In this document: one piece after another, positions 34,902 to 46,731 of the stretch
Numbering within the stretch: position 1 is the first letter of the stretch
How the letters are laid out: every line of letters starts with the position of its first letter
Assembly: GCA_025403435.1 (NCBI GenBank)
Contig: CM046332.1
Location: 2,798,981 to 2,862,980 of the forward strand
Origin: Artocarpus heterophyllus
Lineage: Eukaryota > Streptophyta > Magnoliopsida > Rosales > Moraceae
Direction: 5' to 3'
Length of the DNA stretch: 64,000 nucleotides
Position numbers and translations under genes: made by a program
Notes under the pieces: generated by a model
The model's database searches: none
Seen by the model: only the letters and a program-made list of their open reading frames with translations
Told to the model about the DNA's origin: nothing

Positions 34902-36214
34902 GCGTAGACCTGTTATTCATAGGTATGGAATCCATAGCTCCTCTTTAGGAGTAGTTGATATCCTCTTATATGTGTTATCCTGTAATTGAAAAACTAGAGC
35001 GCTCAACTATTTGAATACATAGGTGTAACTGAATGGTATACTATCTTTGGATTGTAAGTTTTCTGATGGTAAGATAATGGAATGTAAGAGAAAAATAATC
35101 AGGCAGGTAAGACAAAATTTATCCTTAAGCAGATTATGGATAATCCTATCAGGACACGATACATTATGATATGTCATAAGGGCTTAGCTATACGGGCTTT
35201 GTAATTCTATGTGGTTCAAGAGTGTAGCTGTAAGCTTTTATTGGAGTAGCGTTAGAGTTGATAATTATGAAACGTATATTTGGGATATTGGGTTTCATAA
35301 TTATCGGAAGCTTGAACTGTATACGTCGATCAGGTCCTCTTTGCTAGCTCATAATAAACCCTGTAACGATACGGTGTGCTTTTCTAATAAATTGGTGACT
35401 TATGTCAAATTATTAGATTGGCTGAAATTCCATAAGATCAGATAATTCATGTCTGTTTATCGATTGAATTAATTTTGTTTAAATTAATTCAAGATAAACT
35501 TGTTGAATTATCAGGAATATTTATTTTCCTAGAGATTATATAGATAAGATTATTTTAATCAGATAACTTCTCTATTGGGTTATTTAAATTAAAGCTGAGG
35601 CTTTATTCCAAGAATCTTAGGTGGAAAATAAAAGATTCTCAGGGATCATTTATCATAAGTTCTGCAGGTCAATCATCAAGTTTAGCCTGCTGATGGAGTA
35701 AGTTCGGCCTACCGACCAAACGATAATCTAATGACCCGTTTTTACATGATTTTATCAGATAATGATCCAGATTCAAATTTTTGAGGGCTTATTTGATAAT
35801 AACCAACCATTGGACGACCTCTATAAATAGGGAGTGAGTTTTCTATGCTATTTACATTAATTGAGAAATTAAGAGTGAGTACTTTGTTGTTAGATACTCT
35901 AAAACTCCCTGAGAGCTTTTGTTCACAATCACAAACTTTTGCTTTAGGTTTTCTCAATTGGTTGGAAGGAGAGCCACAAGGGAAGAGTTATATGAGCATA
36001 CCCACATACACATCGATCGTGGTTAGAGAATAGCAAAAATGACTAGTTGGTTAAAGTTCTTCTAGAACGTTCTTCTGTACATGGATTCAAGAAGCTCTTT
36101 GGCCTTCAAAGGTTAGTAAGATCTGGTTAATTTATGCATATAGCATGTCAAACTTATGTTTTGAAAAATACTCTGATTAAAAATTTTAAAATTTTCACTG
36201 TGTACTATTTTTCC
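34902..36214 (+). repeat. Copia LTR fragment
   Basis: It begins GCGTAGACCTG, matching an internal point of the copia LTR (about 14471 in the 5' copy), and ends TTTTTCCAATA, a degenerate LTR end. No primer site follows. Its wording, for example GCTCCTCTTTAGGAG, is closer to the LTRs at 52199-54187 and 59824-61810 than to the truncated LTR ending at 22920, so it is not the missing half of that LTR. Confidence 0.8.
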
Positions 36215-36369
36215 AATAGTGGACATTGTTTATGTTTCTGATTTGAGTGATGTGGACTTGTTATTCTTACTTTACTAATGTTTACATTTATTTTTTAAGT
36301 CATACTAGCATAGTAATGTCTTCGCATATGTTAGGTTAATTATGACTTTTGCCTCATGAAGTACTGATG
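36215..36369. other. Short AT-rich stretch, nothing recognised
   Basis: It lies between the copia LTR fragment and the transposase relic. A Harbinger terminal repeat might be expected here, but I do not see one. Confidence 0.4.
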
Positions 36370-37624
36370 AAGATTATGCAATGATGCTTAGGATTTGTAG
36401 TGAAAAAAATGAAGAAATTAATCATGACATAGAAATAATAACGACAACTATCAATTACACCAACAGGCATCCTCCATGTAGTAGTGCATTGATAGGATGC
36501 AAATACGTGTCGAAGCAATTGTTAAATGACAACAATGGGTTATACAAGATGTGATGCATGCATAGAGAACCATTTTTAGCAATTGTTGAACTAATTCGAC
36601 AGCATAGTCTATACCCTTCAACTAGATTAATAATACAAGAATTATTGATGATGTTTTTAAGTACCATTTCTCTCTCGGATCGAAATAGGCCAATCCAAGA
36701 TAGGTTTGTACACTCTGGGGAGACAGTTAGCAAGTATTTTTGGGAGATGTTAAATATTATTTATGCATTGGCTCCGAAAGTGATCTTGGAACCTAACTGC
36801 AACACCATATCTCTGAAAATAAGAGATAACAACAAATGCTAGCCGCGGTTCAAGGTAAATTGATCTTTAAGTTGAATTGTTAGCGAATGTAAATGTTTTA
36901 TTATTTGTTATACTGATACTTTGTTATATAGGACTGTGTCAGTGCCATTGAAGGAACACATATTCATGTTGTCATTCCAGCTGCCCTTCAAACTGTGTAT
37001 AGAGGAAGGCGACATGTGTGCGTGCAAAATTTATGGTAGCTTGTAACTTCGACATGTTGTTCACTTATGTCTATAACGGATGGGAGGGTACAGCTGCTGA
37101 TTCTAGAGTGCTTCAACATGCACTGGCAGACCAGAAAAACCATTTTAGGTGCTCACCAGGTAATAAATATTAGGTTGTTGATTTAGTGTATAACAATGAA
37201 TGAGGATTTCTCTCACCTTATCATGGTCAGAGATATCACCTACAACAATTCCAAGAATCTAGGGGTCTAATAGTACCTCAGGAATTGTTTAATTGTAGAC
37301 ACTCTTCTTTAGCAATTGTATAAAGAGGTGTTTTGATATTCTTAAAGCATTGTTCACCATCCTTAAACATATGACTAATTACCCATTAGAAAACAAGCGC
37401 AAATAGTCATTGCATCTTGTGTAATTCATAATTTAATTAATATGCACACACTTAATTATCTTCTATTTGCATTGTACGATGTGGATGAGCCAATTAAAGA
37501 AATTAAAGGTCAAAGACGAAGAACACGACGACAAAACAATGAGAGACAAGAAATAAGATTTTTTGGTGCTACTGTTGCTGACAGGCAATATATGTCTAAG
37601 TTTAGAGACCAATTAACTAATTAA
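36370..37624 (+). pseudogene. PIF/Harbinger transposase (DDE_Tnp_4) pseudogene
   Basis: The N-terminal part gives MHREPFLAIVELIRQHSLYP and IQDRFVHSGETVSKYFWEML near 36558-36760, the conserved block before the catalytic domain. A probable intron with GT...AG ends spans 36855-36931. The next exon reads DCVSAIEGTHIHVVIPA, where active enzymes have AIDGTH, so a catalytic Asp is Glu. YRGRR, a damaged YVYxGWEG-like block and YLVD-type residues follow near 37050-37195. GFLSPYHGQRYHLQQFQ lies near 37205-37255 with base changes, and QELFNCRHSSLAIV after that. The end (37442-37624) is rich in basic residues. Frameshifts and stops are present. Confidence 0.82.
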
Positions 37625-38187
37625 ATGTGGGCACATTACCGTTAGTTGAGAAAAAACAACTAAGATTTATGTATGTATCATACTTACTATTAATAATGTC
37701 TGATTTGTAATGTACATTTCATTAAGGAGAGGTGACTCCATTGTATTAGTTTCTATAGTATTTTACAACTATTTCATCATTTAAGTGTAATTGTAATTAT
37801 TTTAAAAATTAATTTACAAAGAATAGGAAGCTATGTAAATCATTAAAAATAATTATAAATGTGTTAATCGATTGAAAATAGTAATAATATTGATTTAGTT
37901 TGATGACATAATCATCTAGATTACTTTAAATTTTTTAAACAGTCATTTTCAAAAATATGTAAACCAAACATTCATTTTTCTCAACAAATCTTAAAAAGAA
38001 CAAAAAGTATTAACTAAACACAATTTCCAAAACAGGCCTAGCACGTTCTCCAAAATATTCTCATTTTCAATTTTTCCCAAAAACCAAAAACAAAATAAAA
38101 ACAATACCAAATGGGACTAATATCAAGGTCTGCTGAATAATTTCTCAACAAAAGGACAAAAATAAGATAGGTGCATATCTACAAGAG
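37625..38187. other. AT-rich region, possible Harbinger right end
   Basis: There is no gene. The stretch near 38080-38118 reads AACCAAAAACAAAATA…CCAAATGGGACTAA. On the other strand this begins GTCCCATTTGGTATTG, resembling terminal repeats of PIF/Harbinger or hAT elements. No matching left end was found. Confidence 0.35.
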
Positions 38188-38209
38188 CCACTTACTACTA
38201 AAAATTGTA

Positions 38210-38560
38210 AAACATTTGTAAAAAGTTTACATGATGGTTGGAAAGTCCTCGTGCAATCATACGTCATGGTACAAGCAAGAGTTTCCACAACGGTTTTTAA
38301 ACATTGTGGAATGTGGATTTTTGTTGGAATTTAGGGCTTTCTCTGAAGACACTACAACGGTTTCTCTGCAAAACCATCTTGGAAACATAAGCTTACATGG
38401 CACTTTCTATAGAAAATCGTCGTATAAAATTGGTGCTCTGGAAAGATTACACAATGGTTGTGCTAAAAATAGTTGTAGAAAATTGGTGAAAAGCAAAAAA
38501 AAAAAAAGGTCGAATTTTTTATTTGTCACACGACGGCTGGTCTTGTGTGTTATCCATTAA
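38210..38560. repeat. CACTA subterminal repeat cluster
   Basis: Several degenerate units resembling CACAACGGTTTTT, CAAAACCATCTTGG and AAAATCGTCGTATAA occur here. They are the same motif family as in the element at 28129-30150 but more diverged. Confidence 0.65.
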
Positions 38561-38699
38561 TAAAAGGCCCTAATTACAAAATCATATATTTACAGTTAAC
38601 TACAAATTTTTACAACACAGCTAAATACACAAAGTTTCTAGTCTACTACCTAAATTTAAGAAACCTATTTAAATAACATGCCCACACAAGTCTAGCCTC

Positions 38700-39175
38700 A
38701 TCTAAATCATCGCTTATATGAAATTCCTTTTTTTTTTAAAGCTCTAAATACCATCATTAGTAAAAATTTATATCCCACATGTCTACATAAAATTAAATAA
38801 CCACATTCAATGTTGTCAGGTTGCCTAAGACACTTGCAATGGAAATAAACCGTTTTTCTATTTGGTCTCATTGTTAAATGCACTCCCACTCTAAGTTTCC
38901 AATCATTGAGGGCCCTAATAATTTATCAAAATAAAAAAAATTTAAACCCAATAATGTAATATATATCAAACCATATCTTACAATAAAAAACCACATATAC
39001 ATGTTAGTAACATCTACAAAATCTTGACATGTTGCGTGTCCTATGGTATCAAAGAAAAAAACTTGGTCCTCCCATGGTGCAAAAAAGTGCCAACATCTAA
39101 TGCTCCCCAACATTATTGGCATGAAGTATGATTTCCCTCTTGGTGCTTGTTGTAAAAGAATGATAGGGGCCATAA
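38700..39175 (-). pseudogene. Ulp1/C48-type cysteine protease domain of the CACTA protein
   Basis: On the minus strand RGKSYFMP starts the domain. In the adjacent frame it continues as NNVGEH followed by TAG, where the family has H-W, so the catalytic His is seen and the Trp codon has become a stop. Then come APWEDQVFFFDTIGHATCQD (the Asp box) and, in the next ORF, KTVYFHCKCLRQPDNIECGY (the Cys box, Cys in IECG). His, Asp and Cys thus appear in the C48 order. Such SUMO-protease-like domains are known as passengers or fused tails in plant CACTA and Mutator-like elements. At least two frame changes make it inactive. Confidence 0.72.
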
Positions 39176-41250
39176 TACACTCCTAACATCATCATTTCTA
39201 CCTCTTGCAACACTTGAGATAACTATCGGAGATATGAAGCCAAATTGTAGAGGTAAGTCTCCACATTCACAACATTATGCCAAAAAAATGCAACAAAAGC
39301 AATGAACAGACTTATTTTCAATAACAATATAAGTCAACTTGATTTAAAAGAGTAAGAAATAACAATAGATTAATTACTTGAGGTATACCATTATACAATT
39401 CATACTAATTTTTTCAAAGTTGATAAAATAATAAATGCCTTTGCACCCCAATTAGATAGGCATGTCATTGCTAGTGATTGACATCAACATCAGGCACAAT
39501 CTACAATCCCTCCCGCAAGACACCATTGCATGCAAAGCTATCGACCTAAATGGATTAAGAAGTGAAGGGAAGTCGAATAAAGGTTGGGGGACCCTTGCAA
39601 CGAGTTATGAATCCACAATAGGTTGTTACTTAACTGCTCGACACTACTGTACGTGAGGTTGTGACTATCTCAGTTTATAACATCTTTCTTTTTTTGGCAC
39701 TTATATCCCTCAACATCTTCAAGAACATGGCTAGGCACTCAACTTTTCTTAGAAGTTGCAATGGCTTTATCAAGCATTTCGGCCATGCAACGAAGCTTAT
39801 AGTGACTTCACCCATAGTTGTTGCTTGCATTATCAGAAAAGGTAGTTTAACTACTCTAATTTTAGGGGTAGTAATATTAATGCGCATGATTCTGTCCCTT
39901 AAGAGTCTTTTGTAGATTGTATCAATTAGAAGACTCTACATCCATGCCTTTCCAACCGCAACAAGTACATACCCACCATTAATTGAATCATAAAGAAAGA
40001 GTTTGCGTTCTTGATGTTCTTTGGGCTCTCCACCATAAGGCAACACTTTTGTGAACGATACAAGTAGCCTTGATGGTGTTGTGTTGTTCAATGGTCACTT
40101 GGCCATTCTCATCCATTGGTTTAATACCTTTTTGTACACTAGTGTGTACACAAGTCCCTATAGTTTTGCAACTTTTGGTCGTAGATCCACTACTTTGGAT
40201 TCAAGTTTCAAACTTGGCCAAAAGTTGAAGTATTCAGACTGCTTCATATATTTAGATTGACTATAAACACATTTTGAATGTTCTAGTTTTCTTAGTGCTT
40301 TTGTCAATATGTCATCATTACCAATGGATTCGAAGGTCTCTTGAGTTTGCTGCTCCATGTACTCATCTTGTAAAATAATAAATCAAGTTGTTCTTAATTA
40401 ATATGTTCCAAAAGCTATAAAAAGTATAAATTTTGGATTTGAGCTTAAAAACATGCTATCAATTAGTCAATTTCTGTAAATGATGGATCTTTGAACTGCC
40501 ATTAGGACCTTGACATGATTTAATGTACAATTCCTCTCTTGGCAACCACAAATCAATCTCTACAATCTGTATTTTGCTAGGTCAGTAAAACATTAATAAT
40601 GGAATCGTTGATATATGTAATAGGAGTAAGATATTATAGTATTATTTTTTGCTGATGTACTTTATATTCGATTTGGCATACTCTTGAGTCATATTCATTT
40701 GGTGCTCTTATTTTTTTGCATGTGTCGACAATAGGAATTCTTCAAAATGTTAATACTCCTCAAATTTTAACCAATCTTTGTTGAATATAAAGTGGTAGTA
40801 GTATACTATTATAGGAGGCCACATCTATATATTTTCATCTGAGTCCAAAACAAAAATACAGAAGTGATATGGGGGTTGGATCTAAACTCCCTTGCTAGTT
40901 CCGCACAAAGCTTCAAACCACATTTTCTATACCATACCACTACAATGAAACTTGTTTACATCTCTCTCTAAATAACATCTCTTGTTTCTTTCAAATCTTT
41001 AGTTCTCTAATTATGTATCCATATTGGAATATACTAACTCCAATCCGACTACTTCGTTCATCTACAAATGTGCCTTTTGGTTGGCCTTTTTCATCAAATG
41101 TAACTTCAACTCTTAATCCCTTTGCCCTTAACCTATGGACTATTTTCATTAAGTGGCTCTATGCTCATGATCAACTTCTAGATTGAAATTGGTTTTTCTT
41201 TGTGGTTATCTCACTTTTCTTCCTTTTCCATGTTCGGAGGAAAATGCCAT
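39176..41250 (-). pseudogene. CACTA second-gene (TNP1/Transposase_24-like) product, first copy
   Basis: In minus-strand reading order I see VTFDEKGQPKGTFVDERSSR and IGVSIFQYGYIIREL near 41105-41000. Further on come EELYIKSCQGPNGSSKIHHL near 40530-40480, EYMEQQTQETFESIGNDDIL and TKALRKLEHSKCVYSQSKYM near 40360-40240, and YFNFWPSLKLESKVVDLRPK. After that come LYDSINGGYVLVAVGKAWM and EVTISFVAWPKCLIKPLQLL near 39990-39750. These blocks recur in plant Ptta/En/Spm 'Transposase_24' proteins. The gene is broken by many stops and frame shifts and may also contain introns. It leads directly into the protease domain. Confidence 0.68.
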
Positions 41251-41819
41251 ATGCTCCTCATTACTCTCTCGCAACATTTTCACCTAGTCTAAACCAAATT
41301 CTTATCCAAAACAATCCCATATTCAGAAAGGACAATCACATATACAAAATCAATATCACTACAATAATTACATAAAATTAAAGCATAAACAAAAAAAAAA
41401 ATTGATGATACTAGCCTCAAACTAAAACAGTAAACTAATCAACTAAACATATAAACAAAACCAATCCATGTATAGAAACTAACAATGCATTAACTAAAGA
41501 AAAAATGGTCTAACCACCAGTGCATTAACTAAATGCTAAATAAAAAAAACTAATTAACAAAACAAATTAATAGGAATAATTTTAAAACTAAAACTAACAC
41601 TAAAACTAAATAACGCTAACAAAACAAAGTTAAAAAACTAATTAACAATAAAAACTAATCAACAAAACTAATAATTTACAAAACAAGTACCAGCATCTAA
41701 TATTTTTGAATATTATATGGCATGAAGTATGATTTCCCTCTCAATGCTTGTTGTAAAAGAACAAAAAGGCCATGGCACGCTCTTTAATTTACAAAACAAG
41801 TACCAACATCTAATATTTC

Positions 41820-44050
41820 TACCAACATCTAATATTTCTAATATTATATGGCATGAAGTATGATTTCCTTATCGATGCTTGTTGTAAAATAACAGAAAGG
41901 TCATGGCGCACTCTCTAATATCATCATTTCTACCCCTTGCAAAACTTGGGATAACTACCAGAGATATGAAGTTGAATTATAAAGCCAAATCTCCACGTTC
42001 ATAATATTCTGCTAAAAAATCAATAAAAGCATTCCACAGACTTTTTCTCAATAACAATATAAGTCTACTTGATTTAAAAGAGTAAGAAATAATGATATAT
42101 CAATTACTTGAGGCATACCATTGTATAGTTCGTACTAATTTTTTCAAAGTTTTTAAAGTAATAAATGTCTTTATGCATGACTTTGATAAACAAGTCATTA
42201 CTAGTGATTGAAGTCAATATCATGCACAGTCTATAATCCCTCTTGCACGATACCATGTGCATACAAATCTATCGACCTAAATGGATTAAGAAGTGAAAGG
42301 AAGTCAAATAAAAGCCGAGGAACCCTTTCAACAAGTTACGAATCCCCAATGGTTTGTTCCTCAATTGCTCGACACTATTGTACCTAAGGTTATGACTCTC
42401 ATGGTTTTATAACATCTTTTTTTGGTGCTTCTTTCTCTCAACATCTTCAAGAACGTAGCTAGGCACTCAACTTGTCTTAGAAGTTGCAATGACTTCAATT
42501 AAGCTTTTTGGCCATGCAATGAGGCTTCTGATGACTTCACCTATAGTTGTTGCCTCCATTGTTAGAAAAGGAAGTTTGACTACTCTAATTTCGGAGTAAT
42601 AATATTAACACATATGTTTCTCTCGCTTAAGAGTCTTCTATGGATTGTGTCAGTTGAAGACTTTCCATCCACGCCTTTCCAAACGCAACAAGTACGTTCC
42701 CACCATTAATTGGATTATCAAAATATAGTTTGCATTCTTAATGTTCTTTGGACTTTCCACCAAGAGGCAACACTTTTATGAATAGTACAACTAGGCTTGA
42801 AGGTGCTATGTTGTTCAATGGTCAATGGGACACTCTCATCTATTGGGTTAATACCTCCTTGTGCAATTAGTGTGACACAGGACCCTATATTTCTACAACT
42901 TCCTTTTGCGGATCCACTACTTCAGATTTGAGTTTGGCACTTGGCCAAAAGTCAAAGTATTGAGACTACTTGATATACTTTGATTAACCATGAACACGTC
43001 CTAAATTTTTGGTTTTCCTAGTGCCCTTGTCGATATACCATCGTTACCGATGCATTCGAAGGTCCCTTGAGTTTGTTGTTCCATGAACTCATCTTGTAAA
43101 TTAATAACAAATCAAGTTATTCTTGATTAATATGCTTCAAAAGTTACAAAAGTACAAATTTAGGATTTGAGCTTAATAAACTTACTATCAATTGACCAAT
43201 TTCTATAAATGATGGATCTTTGAATTGTCGATCAAGACCTTGACACAATTTAATCCACAGTTCCTCTTTGGCAACTGCACATCGGCCTCTGCAATCTGTA
43301 TTTTGCTAGGTCAGTAAAACATTAGTAATGGAATCATTGATATATATAATAGGAGTAAGATATTAAAGTACCATTTTTTGTTGAAGTACTCTATATTTGA
43401 TTTGGCACATCTTGAGTCATATTCATTTTGTGCTCTTTTTCTTTTGCATGTATCGATTATAGTCAGAATTCATGTAAACATCAATACTCCATAAATTTTA
43501 ACCAATCATTGTTGTATATAAAGGGGAGTAGTATACTGTTGTAGGAGGCTGCTTTTATATATTTTCATCCGAATCTAGATCGAAATTTTTGGGGTCTACA
43601 AAAGTAACGTAGTGGTTAGATCTAATCCCCTGTGCTAGTTCCGCACAAAGCCTCAAAGTGTGTTTTCTATACCATATCTCCAGGTGACACTTGTATAGAT
43701 CTCTCTCAAAATAACATCTTTTGTTTCTTTCAAATATTTAGTTCTCCAATCACGTGTCCATACTGGAACGTATTCTGGACTAAGAACTCCAATCCAACTA
43801 TTTAGTTCATGTCCCAACACGCCTTCCAGTTGGCCTTTTTCATAAAATGTAACTTCAATTCTTAATCCCCTTGCCCTTAACCTCTAGGCTCTTTCCATTA
43901 AGTGGCTCTACGCTCATGATCAACTTCTAGATTGAAATTGGTTTTTCTTCGTTGTTGTCTCACTTTTTTTCCTTTTCCATGTTGGGAGGAAGATGCCATA
44001 TACTCCTTATTGCTCTCTTGCAATATTTTTACTCAATCTAAACTAAATCT
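41820..44050 (-). pseudogene. CACTA second-gene product, partial second copy
   Basis: It mirrors 39110-41250, with the same blocks (EQQTQ-like near 43080, FVxWPK-like near 42510) in diverged, stop-rich form. It begins just inside the protease domain (YFMP-like) and lacks the His, Asp and Cys boxes, so the duplication captured only the part upstream of the protease core. Confidence 0.65.
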
Positions 44051-44445
44051 TTATTCAAAATAATCCCATATTCAAAAAGGACAATCACATACTCAAAAAA
44101 TCAATACCGCCATAGCAATCACATAAACTGAGGACATAAACCAAAAAAATGGTAATACTGACCTCAAACTAAAACACTAAAACTAATCGACAAAACACAT
44201 GAAAAAAAAAAAACCAATCTATATGTAGAAGCTAACAATGCATTAACTAAAGAAAAAAAATGTCTTATCCCCAATGCATTAACTAAAACTAATTAACAAA
44301 ACAAATTAATAGTATTAATTTTAAAACTAAGAAACTAATACTAATCCTAAATAACACTAAAATAACAAAAAATTAAAACTAACAAAACTAAGTTACAAAA
44401 CTATTTAACAAAAAAATAATTAACAAAACTAATAATTTACAAAAC

Positions 44446-46009
44446 ACGCATAGTAACAATGCTAAATAATCAAAATTAGTTTTGGAAGTAAGACTAAAAC
44501 TAAAATCCTAAATAATTATAATTAAAACTATATAACTAAAAATAATTAATGCATACACACCCAAATTAAACCTTGCTAAAGGTGTAGTCATTATCAAGTG
44601 TGGTAATGAGTAAGAGTAGTTCCCACAGAGGATTGAGTTTAATTAACAAGTTACTAATTTTCTAAGTAAATAAAGGGGGATTTGGGAATAATTAAGTAAA
44701 ATTTCTAAAAATAAATAAGAAATAAATTAATTAATTAAAAAATGAAACTAGATGCATGAGATTGTAAACAATAATGATTAAACCAGTTAAAGGATCATTT
44801 GCCATCAATGGACAATAAGTATACAATTGATCACAAAATTATTCTCAATTTTCTATCGAAACTACTAACCATAGATAACAACAAGCTATGCTACCCCAAT
44901 TTTTCCTTAGTTTGTCGTTAAATAAAACAAGATCTTTATTTAATCTCTTTCTGTTAAATAACCTAGAATAAGCTTTCTAGTTTCAATTAAACAAAAGTAT
45001 TAAGATAAGAAATGCTACTAACAATTAGAAAAAAAAAAAGACAATTGTAGTTCAAGTCTCCTAATCTAGTAATGGATTAAATTCAAGTCCTATTTAGTTG
45101 GCCACCCTAAACAAAACAAGAAACTAATCATAAACAATAAAAATAAAAGAACATAAACAATATCGATTTAAACATTAGAAATAATTATGAAAATATCAAT
45201 CACATAATTATGTCTATGGTTTTAAAATCATCCTTAACCAAAGAGAAATTTGGCCTAACATTATTGCAAAATGAAACAACAAAAAATAAAATAAGAACAT
45301 TTGGAGTTCAAAAGCAAAAAAAAGAAAACAAGAACTCTTTTAAGATCTTGAAGAAATCTCCAAGCATATGAGCCTTGCTGAGCTTTAATAAATTTCTCCT
45401 CTTGTTCCTTTTTTCATTTTCTCTCAAAGAATGGTTGGTGAATTGATAAAAACTGATGAAAAAGGTCCCCTAATCAACTTGAAACACATCAATTATAGGC
45501 TCTCAAAGTTAGGGTCAAAATGAGAAACTTTGGAGACAATTTGGAAGCTAAAACATGGACTTTTTGCGACGTAGCATTACAGGGCTAGTTGGTAGCATCA
45601 CAATGCTATATAAAAAAAAATGCATTGCTTACAGTTCCCAGCACCTAGGTGCCTAAAGTCAGTGCCTAGGCACTTCCTCCACCAGTCCGAATCTTCAAAA
45701 TTTGTTATTCTAGTGCCTAGGTGCCTGACATTGATGCACAATAAAAAAATGTAATTTTTTATGCCCTAAAGTCCATTGTTTCACCCTATTTTCATTCCTT
45801 TGCCTCAAAACACCTACAAAAACACAAAACAAAATAAAAACACAAGAAAATAAAGAAACTAACAAAAAAACATAAGGATGAATGATAGAAAAGTAATATA
45901 AAATTAAACACTATCAGTCATAGAGTATTTTCATCAAACATTTGTGGGCATCAGAAAAAGAAATGCAATTTAATTTTGATCATCCAATTTCTTAAATCAA
46001 AATCTAATT
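44446..46009. other. AT-rich repeat, probably an insertion in the CACTA element
   Basis: The sequence from about 44556 to 45905 interrupts the collinearity with the small CACTA element, which resumes at CAGTCATAGAGTATTTTCATCAAAC (45913). The phrase GTTCCCACAGAGGATTGAG near 44617 is typical of LTRs of large non-coding plant retrotransposons. Repeated TGCCTAGGTGCC near 45650-45730 and CTCACCATCA-like sequence are also seen. No gene is present and I cannot place its ends. Confidence 0.45.
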
Positions 46010-46373
46010 GCTCAATATATTTAGAGAGGGGAAATAAGAACTTGTTGGTGACAATGAGACATGATGGAGATGGCAAGGCTATGGCGATTGCGATGCTGTA
46101 GAGGTGGAGAGGCAAACTAGAGAGAGTGTGGCATCGAGAGAGAGACAGCGACAGCAGGATCAGAGTTATGGAGGGCTAGGTCGATGGCAGCAGGGTCAGG
46201 ATCATAGAAGCTAGGTCAATGGTGCCGAGGTTTTGAGAAAGACGGAGGGTTTCGTGCGTTAGAGAGAGTGTTATGTTCTAATAGGTAGGTTTTTCAACGA
46301 TGGCAAGGTTTTAATTTTTTAGAGTACTAAAACTACTAAGTTTTAGCACAAGATTACACGATGGATAGTTAAT

Positions 46374-46690
46374 AGAAAGCGGTGATACCATATCCAAATT
46401 CCACCATGTTTCTTGTCATGTTGCTCAAGCCATTGAGGAAATTTTGAAGTTGACCCCTCCTTTGATAAACTATGATATGAGAATCTTGAAACCAATTCTT
46501 TGTATCTCCACCAAGCACTAAAAAATAGTTCTGAATCTTGTTACACGAAGTTTAAAAGGACTTGTTGATGAAGCATTTCCAAGTACCTCAAACAAAGACA
46601 CAAAAACAAAGATTAAAGACAAGAAAAATAGAATGAAAGAAAATAAAAATATCCCACTTAATCCTTTAGCTAAATGGTATCGATATTGAC
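46374..46690 (-). pseudogene. Ty3/gypsy gag fragment
   Basis: On the minus strand an interrupted frame reads QQVLLNFV, then AWWRYKELVSRFSYHSLSKE, then KFPQWLEQHDKKHGGIW. It resembles the gag block E-x-x-x-E-A-W-x-R-(F/Y)-K-x-L of Athila/Tat-type plant gypsy elements. It is short and stop-containing. The primer site immediately upstream (46708-46725) supports this identity. Confidence 0.55.
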
Positions 46691-46707
46691 AAAAATTAAA
46701 CTAAGAA

Positions 46708-46725
46708 TCCCTAACAACAGCACCA
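46708..46725 (-). other. Degenerate primer-binding site, tRNA-Asp type
   Basis: On the minus strand this reads TGGTGCTGTTGTTAGGGA, against the expected TGGCGCCGTTGCCGGGGA. The four differences are all C-to-T or G-to-A changes. It lies between the gag fragment and an LTR-like sequence starting near 46732, as expected. Confidence 0.65.
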
Positions 46726-46731
46726 AAAATT

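Larger units (their letters stand above)
39095..44445. repeat. Direct tandem duplication of ~2.6 kb inside the CACTA element
   Basis: The block at about 39095-41690 recurs at about 41820-44445 in the same orientation. Shared landmarks are GGCATGAAGTATGATTTCC (39118, 41855), ACTCATCTTGTAAA (40359, 43087) and AACTTCTAGATTGAAATTGG (41183, 43922). A third short piece at about 41690-41800 repeats only the left end. The copies are clearly diverged, so the duplication is old. Confidence 0.8.
38188..46370 (-). mobile_element. Decayed CACTA (En/Spm) element with ULP1-type protease gene
   Basis: The left side starts near CACTTACTACTAAAAATTG, a degenerate CACTA end, and is followed by ACGATGG/CCGTCGT-type subterminal repeats. 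The right side, 46010-46370, has the purine-rich sequence and TTACACGATGG motif that also flank the small CACTA element at 28129. Between them the minus strand encodes a Transposase_24/TNP1-like protein with a Ulp1-like C-terminus and a second, partial copy. I could not confirm the exact ends or a target duplication. Another repeat (44556-45905) appears to be inserted inside. Confidence 0.65.

Noticed and set aside
38231..38560. 109-aa plus-strand ORF
   Set aside because: It crosses degenerate CACTA subterminal repeats; the translation reflects the repeats.
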